Shown here: positions 54,302-63,196 of the stretch, piece by piece
Layout: every line of letters starts with the position of its first letter
How positions within the stretch are numbered: position 1 is the stretch's first letter
Program-made: the position numbers and the translations under genes
NCBI GenBank assembly: GCA_024103005.1
Contig: JAGFJA010000018.1
Span: 1-64,000, forward strand
Direction: 5' to 3'
Length of the DNA: 64,000 nt
DNA from: Saprospiraceae bacterium
Lineage (GTDB): Bacteria; Bacteroidota; Bacteroidia; Chitinophagales; Saprospiraceae
The notes under the pieces: generated by a model
Database searches by the model: none
The model's input: only the letters and a program-made list of their open reading frames with translations
Told to the model about the DNA's origin: nothing

Positions 54302-56113
54302 TCATTCCGTTGCTTCTTCACCTTGTTCAAAAATAGCCCGGATATCTTCCTTAAAGTGTGATTCAAGCAACTTCCGCTTCAGCTTTAAAGTTGGTGTGAG
54401 CAAACCCGATTCAATAGTCCATTCGGAATAAATTAATTTGAACCTTTTGATTTGTTCCCATTTTCCAAGAGATTGGTTTAATCTGTCCACTTCTTTTTGA
54501 ATAAGATTTATTATTTCCGGTCGATGAATTAAGGCAGAAAGCCCGCCTTCTGTACTGATTCCGCTTTTTTCAGCCCATGCTTCCAGTTGTATGAAAGAAG
54601 GTACGATAAGGGCACCGATAAATTTGCGGTCATCTCCGCCGACAACCATGATTTGTTCTATAAACCGGCTTTCTTTCATTTTGTTTTCAATGGCCTGAGG
54701 TGCAATGTATTTCCCACCGGCCGTCTTAAACAATTCCTTCTTACGATCCGTAATTTTTAAAAAATTTTGGCCAAAGTGATTTACCCACACACCGATGTCT
54801 CCGGTATAAAACCAACCATCCTTGTCAATTACTTCTGCAGTTAAATCAGGTCGATTGTGGTAGCCTTTCATAATATTTTTTCCTCGTGCGAGGATTTCAC
54901 CATCTTCAGCCAGTCGAATTTCCACGCCCGGTAATGGAAGGCCGATGGTCCCCAGACAGCGTTCTCTTTCCGGAACCCTGTTGACGGAAAGTACGGGCGA
55001 AGTCTCCGTCAAACCATAACCTTCAATGACATTGATGCCGGCTGCGCTGAAAAGGGTGATCAGCCGTGGTTGCATAGCTGCAGCACCGGTTACGATAAAC
55101 TCTACCCTCCCGCCCAGAGCTTCCTGCCACTTGGAAAAAACCAATTTTCGGGCTAAGGAAAGTTTCAATCGATAGATCAGACCTTGGTTTTCGCCTAATT
55201 TATATCCCTCTCCTACACGCAAACTCCAGAAGAATAGACTTTTTTTGATTCCTTTGAGTGAACTTCCTTTTGCCATAATCTTTTCATATACTTTTTCAAG
55301 GAGTCTGGGTACAGTAGTAAAGCAATATGGTTGTACTTCACGGAGATTGTCACCTATCGTGTCCAGGCTTTCTGCATAAAAAATGTGAATGTTCATCATG
55401 AGATAAGCATAAAAGACAGTCCGCTCAAAACTGTGACATAGGGGCAGAAAACTCAAAGCTTTTTCTCCGTCTTTGAAAGGTAAGACCTGAGCTACTCCTG
55501 TTAAATTATTTACAATATTGGAATGCGTCAACATAACACCCTTGGGGATGCCGGTGGTGCCTGAAGTATAGATAATTGTCGCGACATCGTCTTCCGTGAC
55601 AGAGGCTTTTCTTCGATCAATTTCTTTCTCATTGATATGATCTATCCGGTTCATAGTATCATAAAACCATTCTGCCCGCGGGACCTTATCGAAGGTGAGA
55701 ATACCTTTCAGAGTATCTATTTTACTTAATAAGGGGTAAATTTTATCATAGATGATCTGATTTCCGGCGAAAGCATAACTAATCCCGGCGTCTTTAAAAA
55801 TAAAGGCATAATCATCCTCTGAAATTGTCGGATAAATGGGTACACATACGATTCTTATCTGTTGAGCACCTATGTCCGCAAAATTCCATTCCGGTCTGTT
55901 GTCGCTTATGAGAGCGATTTTATCACCCGATTTTAAACCAAGGTCAATAAGAAATAGACTGACCTTGTCAGCAAAATTTTGAAAATCCTGATAGGTAAAA
56001 TGCTTCCAGTCGTGATACTCATTGGGGTTTTTATATTTTGCAGAAAGAAACTGAGCTGTCGGGTTTTTATCCAGCTGGTAGGTTAAGTAATCAAATAATC
56101 TGGTAACTTTCAT
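54302..56113 (-). CDS. Long-chain fatty acid-CoA ligase-like AMP-forming enzyme
   Basis: The 603-residue product is an adenylate-forming enzyme with the P-loop-like TIIYTSGTTGIPKGVMLTHSN, the A5 motif VIEGYGLTETSPVL, A8-like GWFYTGDIGVW and FLKITDRKKELFKTAGGKYIAPQAIE. It fits the FadD15/FAA1-like long-chain group that activates fatty acids to acyl-CoA. The C-terminal part contains LTPTLKLKRK with the usual catalytic Lys. It starts four bases after the isochorismatase-like gene, as third gene of an operon. Confidence 0.9.
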   Translation of the reverse strand: MKVTRLFDYLTYQLDKNPTAQFLSAKYKNPNEYHDWKHFTYQDFQNFADKVSLFLIDLGLKSGDKIALISDNRPEWNFADIGAQQIRIVCVPIYPTISEDDYAFIFKDAGISYAFAGNQIIYDKIYPLLSKIDTLKGILTFDKVPRAEWFYDTMNRIDHINEKEIDRRKASVTEDDVATIIYTSGTTGIPKGVMLTHSNIVNNLTGVAQVLPFKDGEKALSFLPLCHSFERTVFYAYLMMNIHIFYAESLDTIGDNLREVQPYCFTTVPRLLEKVYEKIMAKGSSLKGIKKSLFFWSLRVGEGYKLGENQGLIYRLKLSLARKLVFSKWQEALGGRVEFIVTGAAAMQPRLITLFSAAGINVIEGYGLTETSPVLSVNRVPERERCLGTIGLPLPGVEIRLAEDGEILARGKNIMKGYHNRPDLTAEVIDKDGWFYTGDIGVWVNHFGQNFLKITDRKKELFKTAGGKYIAPQAIENKMKESRFIEQIMVVGGDDRKFIGALIVPSFIQLEAWAEKSGISTEGGLSALIHRPEIINLIQKEVDRLNQSLGKWEQIKRFKLIYSEWTIESGLLTPTLKLKRKLLESHFKEDIRAIFEQGEEATE

Positions 56114-56117
56114 AACT

Positions 56118-56672
56118 TTATTTTATCAATTTACTGATAGATTTGAATTGGTCTGTTCCGGCGCATTCCATAAGCATAAAGAGGATCATTTCTACAGATG
56201 TGATGAATATCCCTGACTGTCGCATTCTTTCAAGCGCAAGGCTTTTGTTTTCCACCGTTCTGGATGACACTGCATCTGCTACGACGTGGACCGTATAACC
56301 CTGTTCCTTTGCTTCAAGTGCAGTTTTAAGTACACAAATATGACTTTCAATACCACAAATGATCAGGTGCTGATCCGGGTTATTTCCCAAAATTTCTTTG
56401 AAACTCGGTTGAGCTAAACAGCTAAAGCTGTCTTTTTGAAGGATAGGCGTTGATTGTATGATGTTTAATTTTGTTGTAGTCGGACCAAGACCTTTGGGGT
56501 ATTGTTCTGTAAGAATGGTGTTTACCCCAAGGATTGTAGCACCGTCCAATAACTTCTGAATGTTGGTAATCAGGAGGTCAGCCTCCTGCATGACAGGCAA
56601 TAACCTTTCCTGAACATCAATAACTATTAAAGTTGATTGAGCCGGAACAGGAATAGAAGAGGTTGATGACAT
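56118..56672 (-). CDS. Isochorismatase-like cysteine hydrolase
   Basis: The 184-residue product has the triad of the family: Asp19 in TLIVIDVQERLLP, Lys80 in ILQKDSFSC and Cys113 in GIESHICVLKTA, with the cis-peptide region before it. The pattern resembles YcaC/ISOC1-like hydrolases of unknown substrate more than true isochorismatase. It lies between a TPP enzyme gene (22 bp upstream) and an acyl-CoA ligase gene (4 bp downstream). Confidence 0.87.
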   Translation of the reverse strand: MSSTSSIPVPAQSTLIVIDVQERLLPVMQEADLLITNIQKLLDGATILGVNTILTEQYPKGLGPTTTKLNIIQSTPILQKDSFSCLAQPSFKEILGNNPDQHLIICGIESHICVLKTALEAKEQGYTVHVVADAVSSRTVENKSLALERMRQSGIFITSVEMILFMLMECAGTDQFKSISKLIK

Positions 56673-56694
56673 TTTTTATAAGTTTATAAATGAA

Positions 56695-58428
56695 TCATAT
56701 ACTGATAGAACCTTTTCTAAAGTCAGATTTGCCGATGATAGCATTGATTATAAAGGGAATCCCCATTTTATGACTTTTCATGGCCAGGGAAAATGCCTCT
56801 TGCCAATTTGCCATATCGTGTACACGGATACCATCACCGCCGAAAGCCTGACCTACCATCTGATAGTCACTGTGTGCAAGATTCATCGCGCAATCACTTT
56901 TTAAAAACTCCACCTGATCCCTTGCTATCTGACTCCAGCATGCATCATTACCTATGATAGAAATGACAGGCAGGTTAAATCTGCGGAAGGTATCGTATTC
57001 CATCAGACTGTATCCCGAACTGCCGTCACCATATATAATATAAACCTGCTTTTCAGGATAAACCAGTTGTGCTCCAAGTGCAAATCCGGCTCCCACACCA
57101 AGGGTGCCATATACCCCGGGGTCTAACCAGCTGAGGGGAGATCTTGGTCTCAGGATGTAGGATGCAGTAGCGACGAAATCACCACCATCGGCAATTAAAA
57201 TAACATCTTCATCCAGGTCTTCATCCAGCTGTTTAAAAAGTGCTAATGGGTTGATGCCCTGTGGGTATGCTTCAAGTGCCTGCTTTTCTATTTCTGCTTC
57301 CCTTTGGTTGTTTAATTCGAGTAAGGTAGAGATCCAATCGGCACAGTCAGTATGGTACTGGTTGCCGAGGTCAATCAGGAAGTCCATCGGGTCGGCATGG
57401 ATGGGCAGCGTTGGACGTTTGTTTTTCAGCAGATCTTTTTTACATCTGTTGATGGAGATAAATTTCCTGCCGCCTATATGGTTGCCATAGTCCATACGAA
57501 AGTCATTGGGCACACCGGCCAGAATGATCAAATCGGACTTTTTGATAGCCTCTTTTCTGCGGTGACGCATCTGAATATTATTTTCCTTGCCGAGCAAGCC
57601 TCTGGCCATCCCGCTCAGATATGCCGGGATTCCAAGGGATTTGACAGCCTGAGCCAGTTGCAGGGCTTTGGAGGATTGCATCATGGCTCCACTGCCTATG
57701 ATGAGGACAGGCTTTTTTGATTTATTTATAAGAGATATGGTTTTTTTTATATCGGATTGTTGGTGAAGCGGAAAACTGAAGGGCTTACATTGATAATTAT
57801 TAGGGATGTTGGCCGGTTTTCCGCTGAATAGTTTGTTTGCATGGCGATTGACATACCATTGGAGGAATCTATCTTTCAAATTACGTGACGGGTTATCTTT
57901 GCTTTTAACGCCATACCATTCGCGTACCATCTTCTCATCATATAAGATATCAATAGGGCATTCTACAAATACCGGACCGGGGACTCCTTCCTGTGCTCTG
58001 TAAAACGCTTCTTCAATGGTGGGGATGATGTCTTTAACGTGTTTAATAGTGGCACTCCATTTGCATACAGACTTCATAATAGAGAGCTGATCAATGTCCT
58101 GGAGGCTGCCACGACCTTTCAGAATGGTAGCAGCAGCTCCGCCCAGAAGAATAAGAGGTGACTGAGCAAGATAGGCATTTTTAACGGCTGTAATCGTATT
58201 GGTTACGCCGGGACCGGCGGTGACAGCGGCAACTCCCGGAGTATTAGTCAGTCGGGATACAGCATCGGCTGCAAAAACTGCATTGACCTCATGCCTGGTA
58301 TCGACAACCTTTATGCCAATTCTTTCAGCTGCAACGAAAATAGGAGAAATGTGCCCTCCGCATAGAGTAAATAAATACTTTACGTCGTGTCTTAGCAACA
58401 GATGTGCAATGATTTCTCCTCCATTCAT
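56695..58428 (-). CDS. Thiamine diphosphate enzyme, ILVBL/2-hydroxyacyl lyase-like (acetolactate synthase fold)
   Basis: The 577-residue product has the three-domain fold of TPP enzymes: pyrimidine-binding part with catalytic Glu in [32 protein letters not shown], a central domain, and the diphosphate-binding motif [15 protein letters not shown] … [14 protein letters not shown]. The GND-x-x-W-x-Q-I signature is that of ILVBL (HACL2), a 2-hydroxyacyl lyase of alpha-oxidation in animals, rather than of biosynthetic acetolactate synthase; no IlvN small subunit gene is adjacent. It is first in an operon with an isochorismatase-like hydrolase and an acyl-CoA ligase. The reaction is an inference. 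Confidence 0.85.
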   Translation of the reverse strand: MNGGEIIAHLLLRHDVKYLFTLCGGHISPIFVAAERIGIKVVDTRHEVNAVFAADAVSRLTNTPGVAAVTAGPGVTNTITAVKNAYLAQSPLILLGGAAATILKGRGSLQDIDQLSIMKSVCKWSATIKHVKDIIPTIEEAFYRAQEGVPGPVFVECPIDILYDEKMVREWYGVKSKDNPSRNLKDRFLQWYVNRHANKLFSGKPANIPNNYQCKPFSFPLHQQSDIKKTISLINKSKKPVLIIGSGAMMQSSKALQLAQAVKSLGIPAYLSGMARGLLGKENNIQMRHRRKEAIKKSDLIILAGVPNDFRMDYGNHIGGRKFISINRCKKDLLKNKRPTLPIHADPMDFLIDLGNQYHTDCADWISTLLELNNQREAEIEKQALEAYPQGINPLALFKQLDEDLDEDVILIADGGDFVATASYILRPRSPLSWLDPGVYGTLGVGAGFALGAQLVYPEKQVYIIYGDGSSGYSLMEYDTFRRFNLPVISIIGNDACWSQIARDQVEFLKSDCAMNLAHSDYQMVGQAFGGDGIRVHDMANWQEAFSLAMKSHKMGIPFIINAIIGKSDFRKGSISI

Positions 58429-58802
58429 AATGGCTTTATTACAAAAATGAATTAAAATATTAGAAGGTTAAATATAGAAAACAAAAGGTAATTTTCTGAA
58501 GAATAAAAGAAATAAATGATTATATCTAAATAAAGAGGATAAAAAAGACTTAAAAAGCTTTTGGGCCTGATTGAAAGAAAAGTAATTTTGATAAATCGAG
58601 GAGTCAGAGTAAATGATTGCGGCACAAAATTTACCTTAAAAATCATGTTTGGCAGAAAATATATGGGACAAATAGCCATTAACAAAATAAAAATAAAATG
58701 ATAATAATATTTTGAATAAATTATAAATGATTGATAATTATGTGGATTATGAAGTTAAACTCAAATTAGTGTTTTAATTTTACATTTATTTATAAAGATT
58801 AT
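58429..58802. other. Intergenic region between divergent operons
   Basis: About 375 very A+T-rich bases between the TPP-enzyme operon and the exb operon. It should hold the promoter of the minus-strand operon, but I see no clear box there, nor a gene or hairpin. Confidence 0.4.
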
Positions 58803-58834
58803 TTTGTTTAGTTGTAATCAAAAAAATATATTTG
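58803..58834 (+). promoter_or_regulatory. Promoter of the exbB-tonB operon
   Basis: TTTG (58803-58806), a 20-bp spacer and TATATTTG (58827-58834) make a full Bacteroidota promoter, with the same spacer length as the rplY promoter. The start codon is 51 bp downstream. Confidence 0.8.
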
Positions 58835-58885
58835 CTACTTATTCTTTGTTTTAATAATCATTGTAAAAGTTAAAAAAGATTTAAT

Positions 58886-59704
58886 ATGGCAAACGCACCG
58901 AAAAAAAATGAGAAAGGTACAGGAATTGCTGGAATATTACCGTTTATCGTTATTCCGATAGCCTTTTTGTTGGGTTATCTTCTTTACAAATTTGTCTTTG
59001 GTGACCCAAGTCACTTTAAGGACGGAAATCCGGATTTAGATCCACTACCAGGTGATTACTTAGGTGTGATTTATAAAGGTGGTTTTATCGTTCCTATTCT
59101 CTTGGGACTATTATTCATTACGATTATTTTTTCAATTGAGAGATTATTTACGATCATCAAAGCTGCAGGAGTAGGTTCTGTTGATAAATTTGTACGGAAC
59201 GTCCAGTATTCTCTTGCAAATGGAGATATTAAAACTGCCATAGCGGCTTGTGACAAACAAAAGGGTTCGGTTGCCAATGTTATTCGATCGGGTTTGACTA
59301 CTTATGGTATGGTATCAAATGCAACAGATATGGATAGAGAGCAGAAAGTAGCAGCTATTCAAAAGGAACTGGAAGAATCAACCTCTCTTGAATTGCCAAG
59401 TCTTGAGCAAAACTTACCTATCATCGCTACTATTGCTACGATTGCCACATTGGTCGGTTTGATCGGGACGGTATTGGGTATGATTCGGGCATTTGCCGGT
59501 ATGGCTCACAGTGGAGCGCCGGATGCATCAGCATTGGCTACCGGTATTTCTGAGGCTTTGATTAATACGGCTTTGGGTATTACGACATCAGCAATTGCGA
59601 TTGTTTCATATAGTTATTTTACGACCAGAATTGATGGCATGACTTACCGTATAGACGAGGCGGGGTACAGCATGCAGCAGCAGTTTGTTGCACAGAGTAA
59701 GTAA
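58886..59704 (+). CDS. exbB: ExbB/MotA/TolQ proton channel protein
   Basis: The 272-residue product has four hydrophobic segments: residues 12-38 (an added N-terminal helix), 64-88 (GGFIVPILLGLLFITIIFSI), 170-200 (LPIIATIATIATLVGLIGTVLGM) and 215-242 (ALINTALGITTSAIAIVSY). The last two carry the Thr/Gly/Pro patterns of the ExbB channel. With two ExbD proteins and TonB it turns proton flow into force on outer-membrane transporters. The long N-terminal extension is usual in Bacteroidota. First gene of the operon. Confidence 0.94.
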   Translation: MANAPKKNEKGTGIAGILPFIVIPIAFLLGYLLYKFVFGDPSHFKDGNPDLDPLPGDYLGVIYKGGFIVPILLGLLFITIIFSIERLFTIIKAAGVGSVDKFVRNVQYSLANGDIKTAIAACDKQKGSVANVIRSGLTTYGMVSNATDMDREQKVAAIQKELEESTSLELPSLEQNLPIIATIATIATLVGLIGTVLGMIRAFAGMAHSGAPDASALATGISEALINTALGITTSAIAIVSYSYFTTRIDGMTYRIDEAGYSMQQQFVAQSK

Positions 59705-59753
59705 TCGGACAATGGGAGTTTTTCCCGTTTTATAATCGTAAAAATTAACTAAA

Positions 59754-60395
59754 ATGCCTAAGAAAAAAATAGCGAGGAAGAGTACAGCCATCGACATGAC
59801 TGCGATGTGTGATGTATCCTTTCTTCTTTTGACCTTCTTTATGTTGGCTACTAAGTTTAAACCACCGGATCCGGTTGAAGTGGTTACTCCTGCTTCCATA
59901 TCGGATACGAAGGTCGCTGAGACTAACATTATCACTATTACAATTGATAAAAATGGAAGGGTCTTTTTTGATATGGACGGTATCCCTACCAAACATGCTT
60001 TGATTGATTCCATCGACAGAAGTATGCGATTGGGTTTAACTCCTGCTGAAAAGCAAAACTTTGCACTGAGTTCCGGTGTTGGAGTTCCATTTAATCAATT
60101 AAAGTCCTTCCTGAATCTTCAGCCTGCTGATCAGAAATCATTTAAGTCGCCGGGAATACCTGTGGACACGACTCTGACAGATAGTAATGAGTTGTTTAAA
60201 TGGGTAGCGTATGCTCGATTAGTCAATCCGGAAGCCCGCCTGTCTGTTAAAGGTGACGGAGGTGTAAAATACCCGGTAGTAAGAGCGGTGTTTTCTACTT
60301 TGGCAAACAAAAAGATTCAGGGGCATAAATTTTATGCCGTTACGAGCTTAAAGGCCAACCCAAATCAAAAGGAAGGCGAAGAAGAAGAAAAATAA
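59754..60395 (+). CDS. exbD: ExbD/TolR biopolymer transport protein (first copy)
   Basis: The 213-residue product has one N-terminal transmembrane helix (MCDVSFLLLTFFMLATKF) with the essential proton-carrying Asp20, and a long periplasmic domain (about 40-200) that is larger than the 100 residues of enterobacterial ExbD. The ending is a string of Glu/Lys. It starts 49 bp after exbB. Confidence 0.93.
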   Translation: MPKKKIARKSTAIDMTAMCDVSFLLLTFFMLATKFKPPDPVEVVTPASISDTKVAETNIITITIDKNGRVFFDMDGIPTKHALIDSIDRSMRLGLTPAEKQNFALSSGVGVPFNQLKSFLNLQPADQKSFKSPGIPVDTTLTDSNELFKWVAYARLVNPEARLSVKGDGGVKYPVVRAVFSTLANKKIQGHKFYAVTSLKANPNQKEGEEEEK

Positions 60396-60425
60396 AAAAT
60401 AAACTTTGTAAAATAACCGATAGTT

Positions 60426-60995
60426 ATGGCACAAATGGATACCGCCAGCACGGGCGGAAATAAGAAAGGAGGGAAAAAAAAGACCAAGAAAATGTCCACA
60501 CGGGTGGACCTGACACCGATGGTGGATTTGGCTTTTTTGCTTATTACTTTCTTTATGTTGACTACGACTATGAATAAGCCACAGGCGATGCAAATCAATA
60601 TGCCGGTGGAAAGGAATCCTGATGATCCGCCACCACCGGAAGTTCCGGCGGCTAAAGTACTGACTTTGATTCTGGGTGCTAATAATACAATCTGGTACTA
60701 TGAAGGTCTGCAAAGCCCTGAGATTAAAAATACAGATTATACCAACATCCGAAATATTATTCTTGATAAAAAGAAAAAGGTAGAAGCAGCTATCTTGCCT
60801 ACGGATAAAATAAAATCAGTCGTCATCATCATTAAACCAACGAATGATTCCAATTATAGCAACCTGATTGATATATTGGACGAAATGGCTATTGATGAGA
60901 TTGGAACCTATACAGTCGTACCTGTTACCCCTCAGGAAATGAGTTTAATTGATCAGTTTAAAAATGCGGGTGGAGCTCCGCCGGCAGTAAATTAA
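60426..60995 (+). CDS. exbD: ExbD/TolR biopolymer transport protein (second copy)
   Basis: The 189-residue product has a Lys-rich cytoplasmic start, one transmembrane helix (VDLAFLLITFFMLTTTM) with essential Asp34, and a periplasmic domain of about 130 residues. It differs clearly from the first copy, so the pair may form hetero-oligomers inside the ExbB ring or serve separate tasks. It starts 30 bp after the first exbD. Confidence 0.93.
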   Translation: MAQMDTASTGGNKKGGKKKTKKMSTRVDLTPMVDLAFLLITFFMLTTTMNKPQAMQINMPVERNPDDPPPPEVPAAKVLTLILGANNTIWYYEGLQSPEIKNTDYTNIRNIILDKKKKVEAAILPTDKIKSVVIIIKPTNDSNYSNLIDILDEMAIDEIGTYTVVPVTPQEMSLIDQFKNAGGAPPAVN

Positions 60996-61069
60996 AAATA
61001 TAACGTAAAAAATAGTTGAATAATGAAACAAATCAACTTAAACATACGTTATAAAATTAAAACGATCTT

Positions 61070-61918
61070 ATGAAAAGTGAAGAAATATTAAAAGCTGATA
61101 TACTCGACATCATTTTTGATGGTCGAAATAAGGCATATGGTGCCTATGATCTTCGCAAAAGGTATCCTAAGATTCTGGGGCGTGCCTTGTTAATCACGGT
61201 ATTGTTAGCTACTGCGATATTAAGCTATTCTTACATTAAGAATAAATTGATGGATATGTTTCCTCAAAAAACAATTGAAGTAGAAGCTAATATTGCCAAT
61301 CTTGAACCGCCTCCGCCTATGGATCAGGAAGAGCCACCACCACCGGAGCAGCCTGCACCCCCTCCGCCGCCGGAAAGAGCCTCCGTGCAGTATGTACCTC
61401 CTGTCGTGAAGGAAATTGTTGCTGAAGAGGTGGAAATGGCTACCGTTAAGGATCTGGAGAAAAAAGACCCCGGTACCAAGACAGTCGAAGGAGACCCTAA
61501 TGCGGCGATAAAAATTGATGCAAATGCAGATGCAGCTCCCGGGCTCTTTGATCAAGGTGAGAAAAAAGTAGTCGCAAAGGTAGAAGACGAAAATAAAATC
61601 TTTTTAATCGTAGAGCAACAACCTGAATTCCCGGGTGGAATAGGAGCCATGTACAAATGGATAGGCGAAAATCTGAAATATCCGTCTGAAGCAAGAAATA
61701 ATGGCTTGCAAGGTAAGGTAATCATACAGTTTACTGTAGAGAAAAATGGAAGTATAGAAAACGTTAAGGTAGTACGTGACGGAGTAGGAGGAGGAGCAGG
61801 TGATGAAGCAATGCGCGTAGTGAAAAAGATGCCTAACTGGAAGCCGGGAAAACAAAACGGTAAAAATGTACGTGTACAATATACACTGCCTGTTACCTTT
61901 AAGTTAGAGGGAGAATAA
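61070..61918 (+). CDS. tonB: TonB energy transducer
   Basis: The 282-residue product has a short cytoplasmic part with the Bacteroidota TonB signature IIFDGRNKAYGAYDLRKRYP, one transmembrane helix (about 33-53), a proline-rich spacer (PPPPMDQEEPPPPEQP and more, about 75-102) and the C-terminal TonB domain (EFPGGIGAMYKWIGENLKYP … GKVIIQFTVEKNGSIENVKVV … WKPGKQNGKNVRVQYTLPV). It spans the periplasm to outer-membrane receptors. A hairpin follows it. Confidence 0.95.
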   Translation: MKSEEILKADILDIIFDGRNKAYGAYDLRKRYPKILGRALLITVLLATAILSYSYIKNKLMDMFPQKTIEVEANIANLEPPPPMDQEEPPPPEQPAPPPPPERASVQYVPPVVKEIVAEEVEMATVKDLEKKDPGTKTVEGDPNAAIKIDANADAAPGLFDQGEKKVVAKVEDENKIFLIVEQQPEFPGGIGAMYKWIGENLKYPSEARNNGLQGKVIIQFTVEKNGSIENVKVVRDGVGGGAGDEAMRVVKKMPNWKPGKQNGKNVRVQYTLPVTFKLEGE

Positions 61919-61944
61919 TTACTTGTTAAATATTTAATAAAAAA

Positions 61945-61985
61945 ATGGCAATAAGGAATTCTTCCCTATTGCTATTTTGTTTTTG
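61945..61985 (+). terminator. Weak terminator or attenuator after tonB
   Basis: GGCAATAAGG (61947-61956) pairs with CCCTATTGC (61964-61972) with one mismatch, followed by TATTTTGTTTTT. It would reduce transcription of the three distal genes of the operon. Confidence 0.6.
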
Positions 61986-61999
61986 AGAAAAAAAGAAAG

Positions 62000-62245
62000 T
62001 TGACAACTCAGAGAAAATCAATTAGCCATTCCTTTCAGCTATTAGCTTCTGTTTTAGCCCTAATCATAGGTGTATTTTTTACATCTTTGGGTGTTGCGAT
62101 ACTTGCAGAATGGATTGTTTTACCTGAAGATGATGCACCGATGTTGAAAATTTTCGGTGGGTTACTGATAATTTACGGTTTGTTTAGATTGTTCAGATTA
62201 TACTTTAAAATAAAAGGAAATAAAAATGAAGAGGATTCAGTATAA
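62000..62245 (+). CDS. Small membrane protein of unknown function in the exb-tonB operon
   Basis: The 81-residue product has two transmembrane helices (about 14-37 and 47-66) joined by an acidic loop (LPEDDAPM) and ends in a charged tail. The start appears to be TTG 62000 after an A/G-rich stretch. Its end overlaps the next gene by 20 bp, so translation is coupled to the PstS-like protein. Found in this place in related genomes as far as I recall; function unknown. Confidence 0.7.
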   Translation: MTTQRKSISHSFQLLASVLALIIGVFFTSLGVAILAEWIVLPEDDAPMLKIFGGLLIIYGLFRLFRLYFKIKGNKNEEDSV

Positions 62246-63155
62246 TTTAATTTGGATAATATGGTGTCTGAGCATTTTTATACTATTTTCCTGTAAAAAG
62301 AACTCTGCACCAAAAACACCTCAGGATACTACAACTTCGGGGTCTGCCGTTATTGCTGCAGACAGCCTGTATAAATCTATGGTGGATAGTGAGGTTCAGA
62401 TATTCACGACCGAGTACAAGGACGCTTCAATTTCAGTTCATTATTCTAATGAAGCTTACGCTGTCCAATCCTTTTTAAATGATAGTGTAAGGGGAATAAT
62501 CATAGGCCGGGAATTGGATGCCAGGGAGGTCAAAATCTTTTCTGATAAGAAAAAGTATGAGCCCCGAACTGTCAGATTAGCTACAGATGCCATTGCAGTG
62601 ATAGTTCATCCTAAGAATCCTGTCGATGATATTACTGTGGATCAACTGAGGAATATCCTCAATGGAACCACTACAGATTGGGGTGACGGTCGTAAAATAT
62701 CAGTAATTTTGGATAATGAAGGAAGTGGTACCATTACTTTTTTAAGAGATTCAGTCCTGAAGGGTGATGTGATGGGTAAGAGTGTCTATGTACTGCCAAA
62801 AGGGCAATCTATGATGACTTATATCAGCAGTCACCCGGATGCTGTTGGGTTTGTCGGGGTCAATCAGATAACCAGCTTTGATGCCAATGCCAATCAACTG
62901 TTTCCTGAAAAAATTAAGCCGTTGGGAATTTCAAAAATCGCCGGAAAGCGTGCATATAAGCCATATCAGGCATATGTGGCATCTAGAAATTATCCGCTGT
63001 TAAGGTTTACCAACTTTATCTTTGATGAAACACATAAAGGGATAACAAGTGGTTTTGCATCCTTTATGGCTTCGGATAAAGGACAGAGAATAATTTTAAA
63101 GGATGGACTTGTTCCAGCAAATGCGCCGATTCGGTTGATTCAAATCAATAATTAA
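62226..63155 (+). CDS. PstS-like phosphate/anion-binding lipoprotein
   Basis: The 309-residue product has a lipoprotein signal ending in LFSC (Cys23) and a PBP-like type II fold of the PstS group: VRLATDAIAVIVHPKNPVDDITVDQLRNILNGTTTDW and VILDNEGSGTITFLRDSVLKG. The ligand-binding Ser/Gly loops are partly altered compared with true PstS. No pstCAB genes follow; the place inside the exb-tonB operon suggests a role with TonB-driven import or sensing. It overlaps the preceding gene by 20 bp. Confidence 0.85.
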   Translation: MKRIQYNLIWIIWCLSIFILFSCKKNSAPKTPQDTTTSGSAVIAADSLYKSMVDSEVQIFTTEYKDASISVHYSNEAYAVQSFLNDSVRGIIIGRELDAREVKIFSDKKKYEPRTVRLATDAIAVIVHPKNPVDDITVDQLRNILNGTTTDWGDGRKISVILDNEGSGTITFLRDSVLKGDVMGKSVYVLPKGQSMMTYISSHPDAVGFVGVNQITSFDANANQLFPEKIKPLGISKIAGKRAYKPYQAYVASRNYPLLRFTNFIFDETHKGITSGFASFMASDKGQRIILKDGLVPANAPIRLIQINN

Positions 63156-63196
63156 TATTTGTTATAACTAAATCTAGAAATCAATTTAAACGAAGT

